A stretch of DNA of 64,000 nt from Prototheca cutis (Eukaryota > Chlorophyta > Trebouxiophyceae > Chlorellales > Chlorellaceae): positions 1,534,031 to 1,598,030 of the forward strand of contig BCIH01000004.1 of NCBI GenBank assembly GCA_002897115.2, written 5' to 3'. The translations under genes and the position numbers were made by a program. Shown here one piece after another: positions 36,167 through 46,778 of the stretch; positions within the stretch are counted from its first letter, which is position 1; every line of letters starts with the position of its first letter. Below the pieces are notes generated by a model. It was not told where the DNA came from. It did no database searches and saw nothing but the letters and a program-made list of their open reading frames with translations.

Positions 36167-36263
<97 letters not shown>

Positions 36264-37087
36264 GCTAGGAAAATGGAGCGGCCCTGTGTAGGAATCAAAG
36301 CTCCTGATGGAGATGATACTCACATGACTCATACACCCATGTGCTCCTCACAGCCACAGCGACACGCATGGAGAGTCGGGCGATGAACAAGATGCTGGTG
36401 CCGTGGCACAAAGGGGACCCAGGTCTGGCGTTCCAATCCGCCTGGCGGCGGTGGAGGTCTCGCCTGCGGAAGGAGCGCCTTTGAGTTCTGAGGCACAGGC
36501 AGAGCCCAGTGTGGCCGGCAAGAGAAAAGCTGGCACAGTTTCTGGGAAGGAAGGAGCGAGTGGGAAGGAGAAGCGCAAGGCTGACGATGCCGCAGAGCCG
36601 GGCCCCCGCAAGACCAAGGCCAAGGCAGGCGAGAAGCAGTCTGACGGGACTGGCAAATCTGGACACCTGGGGAGTGTCCAGCCTGGCATGTCAGACAACG
36701 GTGGGGACGATGGCGCTGACGACGACACGGCATTTGCAGCAAAGCCCAAACCCAAGAATGATGAGGAACGCAAGGAAAGAAAAAGGGCGACTGCAACCCG
36801 GACAGGTGTGGTGGGGTTGGGGGGTGATGGTGGCATGTTTGACTGCCCATCGTTCCAATGGTGCTCTGTCTGGACCCCGTTGAATGGAAGCCGTGCAGCA
36901 GCGATGCCAATCAACCCTGTGTCCACCCCTTGCAGGCGTGGTCAAAGTTGTCGATGTGACGCGGCAGGAAACATCCAAGGCTGGGCAGAAGACGAAGAAG
37001 AACGGCAAGACTGCGGCCCAGAACGTAACTGGGGCGGCCGTGTTTGCCAGCCTGCTCCAAGATGCCCAGCCGGGCACCTGGGATTGA
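34790..37087 (+). CDS. SDS22-like leucine-rich repeat protein with lysine-rich tail
   Basis: Five exons: 34790-34888, 35107-35522, 35642-35965, 36354-36805 and 36936-37087 (480 aa). Residues ~20-300 hold about ten LRRs of the SDS22 style, for example LRWLSLARNKVSDLAPL, LEVLNVAHNELEG, LNTLVLSRNALAATP, LRELRVTHNRLRRIP and LRILDAGCNPISTLEDL, closed by a cap (LQVLNNRRL). The remaining 180 residues are charged and low-complexity (many Lys, Glu, Gly), ending in GAAVFASLLQDAQPGTWD. It is probably a protein-protein scaffold. LRR proteins of this type include phosphatase-1 regulators and ciliary or nucleolar factors, but no specific partner can be assigned. Intron 3 contains the long G tract and assembly gap. 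Confidence 0.85.
36028..36261. repeat. Very long G homopolymer split by an assembly gap
   Basis: Thirty-nine consecutive G (36028-36066), then 100 N (36067-36166), then 95 consecutive G (36167-36261). A short TG repeat precedes it. It lies wholly within intron 3 of the LRR gene. The true length is unknown and the run may include polymerase or assembly artefact. Confidence 0.95.
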
Positions 37088-37283
37088 TTTCCACTTTTCT
37101 CTTGCGTTGACCATTCCAAAACATTCCGCGGCATGGGTTGCAGCCGGCAATGCCGAAACAAGCAAAAATTGCCCAATACTCGCAAGCCCGATCTATTGTG
37201 TCGGATGACATGGGCCTATTTCTGGGCTAGAAGATACATTGAGAGTTGCATTGTCATGCAAGAAATGTGACGCGGTCTTAGGG

Positions 37284-40059
37284 ATGGAGGTGGTGGACGG
37301 GCCATGGGGCCCAGATCAGTTGCGGGCCTCGCTCCGATCCTGCGATACCAGCGCCCAGACCTCAGCGGCAACCCTTGACGCATGTTTAGAGCGCCTGGAT
37401 CAAGTGATTGAGAACTTGCAGCCCATCCTGTCCATCACCAATCCCTTGTTGGGCAAGGCCCCCGTGTCCACAGTGGGCGCTGTGGATGTCCGGGCACAGG
37501 ACATTCCAGCTCTACTGAGCACCATCAAGCAGGTGAGGTTGCACTGCATCGTGTTTTGGAGCAGATGTCTGTCTTCGTATGCACGAATGGAGAAAAGGGA
37601 GGAAAGGTGCTGCTGGGCAATGAGCCCGTGTAAACCACTGCCTTCCTGCCTAGCACCTGGTGCCTGGTGCCCGCCGACAGCAGGCTGCCGCTCCTGCTTG
37701 CCGCGCTTGACCAGACTTTACCCACATTTCCTTTGTTGGGATGTCGATGTGACGTGGACCTGCACGCACCTCGGCTGCTCCACCATCGCATCACACGCCT
37801 CGACCCCACGCTCGCAGAACCGAGCGACCGTCACGGCGGGCCCTTCCTCTGGCGAGCCTTTTATTGCGGCCCTGTCAGCAGTGCACGGCGCGGCGTCGGC
37901 ACTGTCAGCCGCGCACGACCGCCGCCTGCCCGGGCTGTCCTCCAGCGAAGCCAAAGCTGCAGCCGCTCTGCGGCGTGACGGTCTCCTCGCGGCGCAGGCC
38001 GCGCTGGAAGCCGCGCTGCAGCTGCCGGGGCGCCGCTTGCAGGCCGCCCGACTGGCTGCACTGCTGGCGGCATGCGGTGAGGCGGCCGTCGCGGCGCAGG
38101 CCTACGCCGCGGGCCGCCGTGATGTCGTGACGGCCGGTGTCGAGGCCGCGGCCCGAGGGCACGAAGGCGCTGCCTCCCAGGGCCACAGGTGAGCAAGGTT
38201 GGGAGTCTGTCTGCGCCTGGTCAGGTCCTTGCGGGCAGGTTGTCTCTTGCACTCCCCTTCCCGCCCAACCCCCCATCCCCAACACATACATTCTCAATCC
38301 CTGCACCATCATCATCCATGCAGCATCGCGGCATCGTTGCGGGCGTTGGGCGAGATCCTGCAGGAGGAAGCGGCCGGCGCGAGCGAAGTGCTGGGCGATG
38401 CAGGTGCAGCTCTCGCGCTGCGTGCGCTGTGTGAAACGGCGCTGGCCGGCCCCGGGCGACGCGTCCGGGAGCTGCTTGCCGGCACGCGGCCTGGCGGATC
38501 AGGCACCGCCTCCCTTCCCGACCTGGCGAGCCTTGCCGAAGCGGCTTCGGCCGCACGTGCCGCAGTGCCGCCCATGGTCGCCATCCTGCGTGGACCTGCC
38601 GAGCAGGTCGTGCAGGATCAGAAGCAGCAGCAGCTGCAACCGGCGCCCGGCCGTGCTGGAACAAACCGCAAGCCCGGAGGCGACCGGGCCACGACCCCGG
38701 CACCCGATGCAGTGACCACGGCGCTGCTGGGATTGCAGCAGGATATTTTGGCGGGTCTACGCCAGGGCTGGGCGACTGCACAGCGGCGGCCGGCGCCGCA
38801 GGGTCGGATGGGATCTGCCAGCGACACGGCCGCCCGGGTCGCAGGTCTGCAGCTGGCTTCCACGCGCGGCGGGGTGCCGCCTGCCGTGCTGGAAGCTGCG
38901 CGGGCCGTGGCACGACTGGATGCCACGCCGGAACTGGGAGCACTTGTCGGCACTGGTCAGGCTGCCGTGCCGGCACGCAGCCTACAGGCAGCCGTCGCCT
39001 CGATGCTTGGTGCGGTGCCGTCTTGGGGGTGCCGGCATGGAATTGCCGGATGCCAACTGGAGGGTAGGGTGTGCGCATGTGTAATGCTCTCCCCTTTTTG
39101 GCAGGGTACGGCCTGATTCTGTCGATTTCATGGCTGATATCCGCAGATTGCGTGTTGGCGAGCGTGGAGGCAACGGCGCGGACTGCCTCTCCAGCGGTTC
39201 CTGGCCTTACAGAGCTGCAGCAGCTCAACTCTGTGGTTGCACTGAGATCAATGTTAGAGGACGTGGCGCTGGCCAAGGAGTGGATAGCCACAGCAGACGT
39301 GCGTGTTTGTGTTGAGGGGGGGAGGGGGCTAGACTTGGTGGTGCCTGCAGCCCTCGGCGACGGCACGCCTGCATGCTTGTCAATGCACCCACAATGGGAG
39401 GCCTTATCGACGAGTTGCTTCCCAGGCCCCCTACAACTGCAACTCCACGAGCTTTCCTACAGGACCGAAGTGCCGCCTGGGTTGATGCGTACATGGCGGC
39501 TGCATGGCGGCCTGCACTGGTGGCGATCCGGGGCGACGCACAGCGGCCGCTCCCGGCGTCGGGCGGACTGAACGAGGCGGCACGTGCGGCCGTCAAGGCC
39601 GTGTGGTCCGAAGCCAACGCCGCCCTCGATGCGATAGCCCTGGTGAGTGGGTTGGTCGTCTGGGGTCGATGACGAGGGGGCGCGTGTTGAATCCCCACAC
39701 ACGGTCATCCCCACGACACCATTCTGCAGGCTGCTATTGAGGATGCGGGGTGGCGTGGGCGTTTGCGGGACCGCGTGGGGACCGAGTTCCTCCCCGCGTA
39801 CTCGTCGTTCTACATGCGGTACGAGGCTGTGGCCTTTACAAAAGGAAAGCGCGCAAAGTATGAGCGGTACACGCCCGCGGCGGCTGAGGCCGCGGTGGTC
39901 GGTGGTTTTGATCCGCGGCAGTCAGTCGCCGGTGCAGTGACCCCACCGGCGGCGGCACACCCGGCCTCGGTCACCGCCACGCCGGCCATGGGCAGGCGTG
40001 GCTCGATGTCGGAACGCCTGTCCAGGTTCAAGTCGCGGATCCTGGATGCGGGAGGCTGA
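37284..40059 (+). CDS. EXO70: EXO70-like exocyst subunit
   Basis: Seven exons: 37284-37532, 37818-38188, 38324-39028, 39105-39151, 39213-39298, 39463-39642 and 39730-40059 (about 655 aa). The N-terminal third is a coiled, Leu-rich region (LDACLERLDQVIENLQPIL). The middle is Ala-rich helix. The C-terminal part carries Exo70-family landmarks: VRPDSVDFMADIRRL, a segment beginning DRSAAWVDAYM, RLRDRVGTEFLPAYSSFYMR and KRAKYERYTP. Exo70 tethers secretory vesicles to the plasma membrane through PI(4,5)P2. Overall similarity is low, as is common for algal Exo70, so the name rests on the C-terminal domain and architecture. The 61-nt intron between 39152 and 39212 is unusually short for this window but is demanded by phase. 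Confidence 0.78.
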
Positions 40060-40544
40060 GCAGAGCTCTGGAAAAGGTCGGAAGCATGCGGGTCTTCGAG
40101 TTTTAAGACTGCTGGTGGCAGGTGCCACTGGCAGTGGAGAGTCTCAACCACTGCGCATTCCAAATCCGGCAACGAAGGCCACTCTGTCCAGCGACAAAGC
40201 AGCTGACTTGCGCTCATGCTGTCGCCGCCAGGTCATTCTGCCGGACCCTAAGACCTCTGGCACTTGTGATTCCGATCACCGGCTTTGTGCTGTGGCACGT
40301 TCCTGTTGTGTCCATGCGGTTCATGAAGTAACAACAGGGTAACGCGAGAATCGCAGCACGTGCGCCCGTGGGCCCCTCCGCCGTGGCTGGGTTCGCCATT
40401 GCAAAATCGCGGCCCGTGCGAGGCCACGTCCGACACCGGATGGCTTATGGGCCCGCGTTGCTGACGATGCACTGCATAAAGTCGAGCGTGCAGCGACGCT
40501 CGATGCACTAGATCACACCTAATTCTGGCATCCAATTAGCGATC
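40060..40544. other. Intergenic region, EXO70 to SSL
   Basis: 485 nt between two co-directional genes. No ORF, repeat or structural RNA that I can recognise; it should contain the EXO70 3' UTR and the next promoter. Confidence 0.45.
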
Positions 40545-42714
40545 ATGGGCGCCAGCGCCGCCAGAATCCCCGTCATCTTGATCGGCTTGCTAGCCGTACT
40601 GGCATACAGAGGTGAGACCCGGCATTGGCGGGCAGAACCGCGCACGCGCATCCACTGACTCCGATCGAACTGATGAAATGCCTGTGAACCCTTTGCAGCT
40701 GTGGACTTTGAAAAGCTGCCGCTGCCATGCCTGATCAAGATCCAGGAGGTGCCCCCGGAAAAGCTGAAGGTTCCTGCGGGCTTTACGGGCCCCTTCAAAC
40801 CGAACGCCGAGCTGCACAAGGCCAAACGCCTGTTTGTTGGCCAGATCAAGGGTTCAGGTGGGCATCTGGGGATTTGATGGAATGGATCTTGGAATCGGGT
40901 GTCTCTCTCCTGTGCTCTCGTGGGGGATGTCGGAGATTTGATGGCCTCACGGAAGGCTCCCCGGATCCCAGGGCAGGGCACTGCGCAGGCATGGGTTCCG
41001 TGTAGCAACACAGACGAAGGCTCCAAAGTTTCATCTCACTTCCCCTGTGGATGACCGGATTGTTTTCCTACATATACATGTTGACTTGCACATGATTTGG
41101 GTACCACGGGCATCCGACATTCCCTACTCGATCTGGTCTCTGTGCAGAGTCTGTGGCATTTGCCAAGTCTGGTGAGGTTTACTTGATTGATGGCGATGGC
41201 TACCTCCATGTCGCTCATGGCGACCAGCGTGACCCTTCCAGCCTCAAGATTGACCCCAACTCCAAGCTCTACCTGGGTCCCGGCCGCCCGCTGGGCTTCC
41301 ATCTGGACAAGGACGACAACCTGTTGACCTGCGGCATGATGGTGGGTTCTTTGGGGGGAGTAATTTAGGGACTTTGACGACCAGAGGCTGTGGTGATGCA
41401 ATGGCTTCCTGCCATGCATCGATTGCTGGCACATTTGCCCTATGCCCACACAACATGTTAACTTCCATGTCTCATCTCCCTCGCCCTTCTTCTCCTCGTC
41501 CCCCCCAAAGTAGCAAACGAATCCTCACATCTGCAGGGTTTGACCAAGGTCCCCAAGGGTTCCAAGGTCCAGATTCAGTTGGCAAATGCGGTGGTGGAGA
41601 ATGGGGAGCAGGTGCCCATCAACTTTGCTGACGACCTGGACATCACGCCGGATGGTGACGTCATCTTTTCCGATGCCTCGCGCATCCCGCCCGCCATCAC
41701 CCGCACGGGCCGCTACGACGCCATGCATGCCAGCATGCTCGAGATGTACTCTGGTGCGGTCAGCGGCAAGCTGCTGCGCTGGCGCAAGGCCACGGGCGAG
41801 ACAGAGGTGCTGGCTGATAGGCTCTGGTTCCCTAATGGCGTCGCAACTTCTGCCGACGGCTCCTATGTTGTGTTTGCCGAGACCATGACCTCCCGCATCC
41901 TCAAGCACTGGCTCAAGGGCCCCAAGGTGCCGAGTTTTTTGTTTGTGTGTGTGTGCATGTGTCGGAGGGGGCTGGGAGTGCGGGGGAGATTCATCGTCAC
42001 GTATATTTATATCCACCGGTGTTGCTTTTGTGAGTGGAATTGTGCAGTTGAGGACCGTGTGATGAACGGGTTGAGGACATACGTGACCTTCCAGTAATTG
42101 AAGCAAGCTAGCTGGCATCGACCTCCTGACCCAGAATCAACCACCCACCCATCATCCTCAGGCCGGGACGACGGAGACTCTGATCAATTCGCTGCCTGGT
42201 TACCCCGATGGCGTCAGCCGCGCCCCCGATGGCAACTTTTGGGTGCCGCTGGTGACGTCAAACTCGGCCTTTCTGGAATGGGTTTCGCGCTCCAAGCTCG
42301 CACGTTGGACGCTGGCCTGGCTCTCCGAAGTGGTCAGCTTGCCCCTGGCGCACGTCGGCATGGTCGCCAAGGTGGGTGGGAAACAGGACGCTTTCTTATT
42401 TTGTTCATTGCTTTAATCATTTTATAACGGGCCCTTCGCACCTCGCTGGCTGGTTATCCTGTGTTCCTGCTCGACTGCACTCCCTCTCCTCTGCCCACTC
42501 CCCCAAAATCACTCCCGAAATGAACCCGAATCCAAACCCACCGCTACAATGGCAGTTTAATGGTGAGGGTGAGATTCTCAAGTTTTTGATGGACGAGGAC
42601 GCCAGCACCATTGGCGCCATCACCTCTGCCGTGGAGCACGAGGGCTACCTCTACATGGGATCCCTCGCCAACCACTTTATTGGTGTGCTGGATCTCAGCC
42701 AGGTTGGACTGTAG
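40545..42714 (+). CDS. Strictosidine-synthase-like / APMAP family protein
   Basis: Six exons: 40545-40611, 40699-40857, 41148-41341, 41537-41926, 42162-42371 and 42556-42714 (392 aa). A membrane anchor or signal segment (IPVILIGLLAVLAYR) is at the N-terminus. The six-bladed beta-propeller motifs follow: SESVAFAKSGEVYLIDGDGY, PLGFHLDKDDNLLTC, VPINFADDLDITPDGDVIFS, LWFPNGVATSADGSYVVFAE, YPDGVSRAPDGNFWVPL, and HEGYLYMGSLANHFIGVLDL near the end. Relatives in plants (SSL) and animals (APMAP) are membrane-anchored propellers, often with arylesterase-like activity; true strictosidine synthase activity is not expected here. Likely endomembrane or secretory localisation. Confidence 0.92.
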
Positions 42715-43214
42715 CGCAGCGCCCGGGGCGATCCGCTCTGCAGTGGTGCTGCCGTGGCGCAGCCCCCCATGGTGCCGAGCAACGACAGATGGTGATCTCA
42801 CTCGCCAACCAGCCAAGCCAAAACTCTACTCTTCACCCAATAAACGGTGCGAAATTTTTGCCGTGATGCGCCGGTACTGGTGCACAGGCCACGTCTCTCC
42901 GGCCTATGGCATGCGATATTTGTCTTGACCTGGTGCAGATTGTGTGGGCTTGTGCTCCGCTTCCCCCGCACCCCAGTTTTCCCAAACCTCACTTCGTTTT
43001 GGCAAGAGTCTTCATGATACAAAATGGCCTGCCCCATGGGTGAGAGAGCATCGTCGTCTTCCAGGGATGTGGGTGCTTGTGCGGGGGGCAGCTGGCAAAT
43101 GGAAGCTGGGCTCCATGAGCCCTGGCCCTTCCGCAGCGACAGCTGTGCAGTGAGCCGCACGGAGCATCACCCACTCTGCGCCGATGTGTGCCCAGGCCCC
43201 CATCCACACTGCAC
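42715..43214. other. Convergent 3' region, SSL / C1-FDX
   Basis: 500 nt between convergent stop codons. No feature that I can support. Confidence 0.45.
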
Positions 43215-44188
43215 TTAGAGCACCTGCCAGGGCCGCAGGTCCGAGAGCGTCACCGAGATGTCGCCCAGCTCCCGACTCAGCTTGATGGTGCTTGCCAGAC
43301 GGGAGCTGTGAAAAGTTGGTGGGTGGGGGTGACACTGGGGTTCTACATACGCACCAGACCCAGCCAGTTTTCTGTGACCAATTGCCCCCCCCCCCCCGTG
43401 CGCACTCCCCGACAACACCGCACCCCACCACCCCCAACGTACTGGGCATCAATGGTGTTGACGGCGGCGACGTTGGCCAGCTGGCGTTGACCGGCCTCGT
43501 CGGGGACCGGGAACGCCGCAAACAGCTCGTTGGGAATCTGCACAGCCAGGGCGTGGACTGGGATGGCGGTCAGCAGACCTCACCCCGGCACACAGACAAC
43601 AGAAGGCACTTTCCTGGGACAAGCAGCGTGTCGTACCTTGATGTGGGCCTCAACGGACCCCGACTGCGACAGCGACTTGGCGATGCCTGGAGTGCCGGGG
43701 AAAGCAGCGGTGTGGCGTCATTGTGGGAATGGCGCTGCTCTCTCGCCCGGATCAAGGCTCAGATGTTCTGTTCGTCCAGATGCCCTCTCGCCTTGCATGC
43801 CATGCGAGAAAGGTGCACCCAGTCACCTTGAAACCCTGGGTCACATGTGCCAACGAACCCCAAACGCACTGTCATCGCCGAGGACGTCCGTGTGGTCCAC
43901 CAGCACATCTGCCACCGACTGGCCCTCCAGGCCCCTCAGCACATGGCGGTGGCCCTCCCTGTCCAGCACCGTGACTTGGACCCTGCGGGCGTGTGGCGGG
44001 TGGCAACCCTGATGAGTCTGGGTGCCCGGTGGTCCCGGGTGCAGGGGCCCCGCACTAAGGCGTGTCTCCCAGAGCCACACCGCCCCAACCCACAGCTTAT
44101 CAAAGACGGTAGGTGCAGAGCTGGCAAACCGTGCGGTGGGGGCGGTCACCCGAAGGCGAGCTGCGGCGAGAGCACACTGCCTCAGCAT
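43215..44188 (-). CDS. C1-FDX-like mitochondrial ferredoxin-fold protein, cluster cysteines absent
   Basis: Five minus-strand exons: 44188-44094, 43982-43870, 43686-43637, 43537-43443 and 43305-43215 (147 aa). The N-terminus is a mitochondrial presequence (MLRQCALAAARLRVTAPTAR, Arg-rich, no acids). The fold includes VQVTVLDREGHRHVLRGLEG, then IPNELFAAFPVPDEAG, and ends HSRLASTIKLSRELGD with LSDLRPWQVL at the C-terminus. This order and the HSRL...RPW ending match the complex I ferredoxin-like subunit (C1-FDX) of plants and green algae as I recall it. The only Cys in the mature region is none: the single Cys visible is residue 5, inside the presequence. So no [2Fe-2S] cluster can be bound; a structural role in complex I is likely. 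Its ATG overlaps the stop of an upstream small ORF. Confidence 0.82.
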
Positions 44189-44628
44189 GACGACTGTACT
44201 CCTGCCCCGGCACGGTTTAGGCGCTCGGCTTCCTGAAACCGATCGAAGTACTTGGATTTCTGGATGCCTAAGACTATGTACTCACGCGACTTGGGCCATT
44301 CTGATGTTGTTCTGTCATCGCGGCGAGCGGGGCATGCTCCTCCCTGCGATGGGTATCCAGCGTTGTGGTGGGGGCCCGGGGCCCCAAATTTCCTCCACCG
44401 ACTGGCACCCCCAGGCCCATGGCAATTGCGAACGCGGAATTCTCCAGAATCCAATTTCTTTTCTAGTGGCTTCACACTATCCACATTTGAGACATTCTTG
44501 ATGGCTGCATAGATCGCGACAATCCATCGGATAGATTGACGCCGTTTGGCGGAGAGGGTGGGCCATCAAGGGGGCGCTTCCAGTTTGAGATCGCCCCGGA
44601 GAGCGGGCAGGATCCAACCGGCCAGCAT
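44182..44628 (-). CDS. Small unrecognised ORF overlapping the C1-FDX start
   Basis: Proposed minus-strand exons: 44628-44619, 44504-44409 and 44300-44182, giving 74 aa. Segments are NVDSVKPLEKKLDSGEFRVR, then SREYIVLGIQKSKYFDRFQ, with a tail rich in Glu/Arg/Ala. Exons 2 and 3 join in phase across a GT-AG intron and are clearly biased toward charged, protein-like composition. I do not recognise the family. The 10-nt first exon (MLA plus one base) is a weak guess; the true start may lie elsewhere. Its TGA (44184-44182) lies within the ATGCTGA that starts C1-FDX, so the two would be read from one mRNA in different frames. It could also be an untranslated leader read by chance. Confidence 0.42.
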
Positions 44629-44812
44629 ATTGGATCCATATCGTCTGGATTGAGCCCAAGAAACCCCTGTTGGCACCTAGATTGGGCGAAACTTGACGCG
44701 GTAAGCACAAGGGCTGGGGGTATATGCCTATCACAAGGGGAATTGCCTGCCGATCACGAGCGCATTGGACCACAGAACGCTCACTGTCGCGGTATACTGT
44801 CCCACAGGTACC
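44629..44812. promoter_or_regulatory. Divergent region, small ORF/C1-FDX / Barentsz
   Basis: 184 nt between the proposed divergent starts. If the small ORF is real this is a very compact bidirectional promoter; if it is not, the C1-FDX promoter covers 44189-44812. Confidence 0.35.
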
Positions 44813-46778
44813 ATGTCCTTCCCTGTGGCTCGACGGGATGCCGCCAGCGACGAAGAGTCTGAGCAAGAGGAGCCAGAATTCTCTGACGCCGAAAGCGAGG
44901 TGGGCAGTTTGGATCTGTGGTGCATTGGGCTCTGTGTGCAGGCGTGTGTGTGGAGAGGAGGGATATTTTTTATCCTGCCTCTGTAATGTTGCATGACCGT
45001 GGTGTGAGAACTCCTGCAAGTGCAGGTTCCAGCCAGTGGGGAGGCCGACGACCAGAAGCCAGCCACCACCGCTGCCGAGGGAAGCACGCCGGTGGCTGGT
45101 GCAGCAGGCCATTCTGGACGTTCAGGCAGCCCCTCTGTTGCCGGCATGGACGGCGGGGACTCTGATGTCGACGCGTCTGGCGCTGGGGACGCGAGTGGTG
45201 AAGACGCCGTGAGCAAGGCAACGCCCTCGAGCTCCTTGCCTGGCACCGAGGAGACTAGTTCCTGGGCTGGCCACGAGGAAGGCCAGCCCCGGGGCGGCGC
45301 AGGTCGTCGCAGGCAGCCTGCACGTCCCCGTCTGCAGCCCTTTGACGTCCCCAAGACGGGCCAGTTCTGGCTCCATGACGACAGGTTTGACGGCCAGGAA
45401 GAAGGTGAGCCCGTGCGACGGCGAGATGCGCCGCGGCCTGCGAGGGTCCACGCAGTGGCGCCTGCATCCGGGTCGCCGAAGTCCATCGGTGATGCCGCCG
45501 AGGCGGATTTTGACGGCGCAGGCCGGTAAGTCGAGCTTTTCAGGGTCATTTTTATGCACAGGGTTATTGTTCTGAGCTCTTACAATGTGCGTGAACTACC
45601 ACAGCCAGCAGTGAGTATGAGCTGTTTTTCACCCCACCCGACTTTACCCCCCACGCAGGCAAGCGGAGACGCAGCCCAAGCTGTGGGATCCATCGTCGGA
45701 GGAGCGGTGGGTGCACGATGGATTCGAGGCTCTCGAGCGCGGCGAGACGCCGCCGGTTGCTGCAACCAGCCATGCCTTTTCCCGCATGTCCCTGCGCGGT
45801 GGCCGGGGCGGTCGGCGTGGTGGCGGCGGGCGTGGGAGGTCTGCTGGGCGCGGCAGTGCTGGCTCTCCTTCGGTGGCGGCGGCCGCCTCCCCGCGGGTCG
45901 CTCCCCCGCGGCACAAGCAACAACTGCAGCAGCGACCAATGGCCCAGCAGCAACAACACCAGCAGCAGCAAGTCACTGGAGCGCCGTGGCAGGGCAAGCC
46001 CCACCACGGCGACGGTTCGGCGCATCGGGTGCTGACGGTGCCTAGGCCGGTGCAGGTTCCAGTGCCTCGGGAGGCAAACTCAAAGGGGCATGGCTGGGGT
46101 CGGGGGCGTGGCGGGCGTGGCGGCGGCCGAGGCTCACCGGCCCCGCGCGCCGGGGACAACCTTGACCGCGGACTGGCTGACCATGGCACGGGCGGCGACA
46201 GCAGTGGTGGTGAGGTGGTGGGTCCTTCCCGGCCCACGAGCGGTGGCAGCAGGCTGAGCGTGGAAGCGCCCGGTTTCCGGCCGAGTTCCGCGGCCTCCGA
46301 GGTTCGAGGCGACAGCGGCGCTGCGGCCATGGCTGCTGAGCTGGCCCAGCAGGCAGCCGCGACGCAGCTTGCGTACCGGGGGCATGGCTGGCAGCAATAC
46401 GGTGCGGAGTACTACGGGGGGGCCCCCGGCGAGTTTGACTACCGGGGCATGGGCATGGACCCCGGGGCCGCCGCGGCGACCACGTTCTATGCGAATGTCG
46501 TGCCCGCGCACTACGGCGCGCCCTACGGTGTTCCAGCGCCGTACATGCCCGTGCCCTATGCCACGGGTGACGTGTCGTATGCGGCGCCGGGGCCCGTCGT
46601 TGCCACCCTTCCCCCGGCACCCGTGCGTCGGCCCATCCCCATCACCTCCCCGCCGGGCACCGCGGATGCCACCCAGCCAGGGGCCGATCATGCCGGCCAG
46701 CCGCCGTCCGATACAGCGGCCACGGGGCAGAGCCGGCAGGCACGGAGGTTCACCACCGCTGCCGCCGTCCGTGAGTAA
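44813..46778 (+). CDS. Barentsz/CASC3 (MLN51)-like exon junction complex protein
   Basis: Three exons: 44813-44899, 45026-45525 and 45659-46778 (568 aa if translation ends at 46778). A conserved SELOR/Btz core spans the second junction: FDVPKTGQFWLHDDRFDGQE, then KLWDPSSEERWVHDGFEALE. Around it the protein is low-complexity: acidic Ser-rich N-terminus, RGG-rich block (SLRGGRGGRRGGGGRGR), a Gln run, and a Tyr/Pro/Gly-rich C-terminus. CASC3 clamps eIF4A3 on spliced mRNA in the exon junction complex. The stop TAA sits inside GTGAGTAA, a perfect splice donor, so an extra 3' exon or a regulated isoform is possible. The first ATG follows an AG and an upstream leader exon cannot be excluded. Confidence 0.83.

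Noticed and set aside
35979..36386. Poly-Gly and poly-Pro ORFs over the G tract
   Set aside because: They are translations of a G homopolymer and an N gap in an intron, not coding sequence.
38221..39366. 381-aa minus-strand ORF opposite EXO70
   Set aside because: It is a shadow of a GC-rich coding exon, with no recognisable domain.
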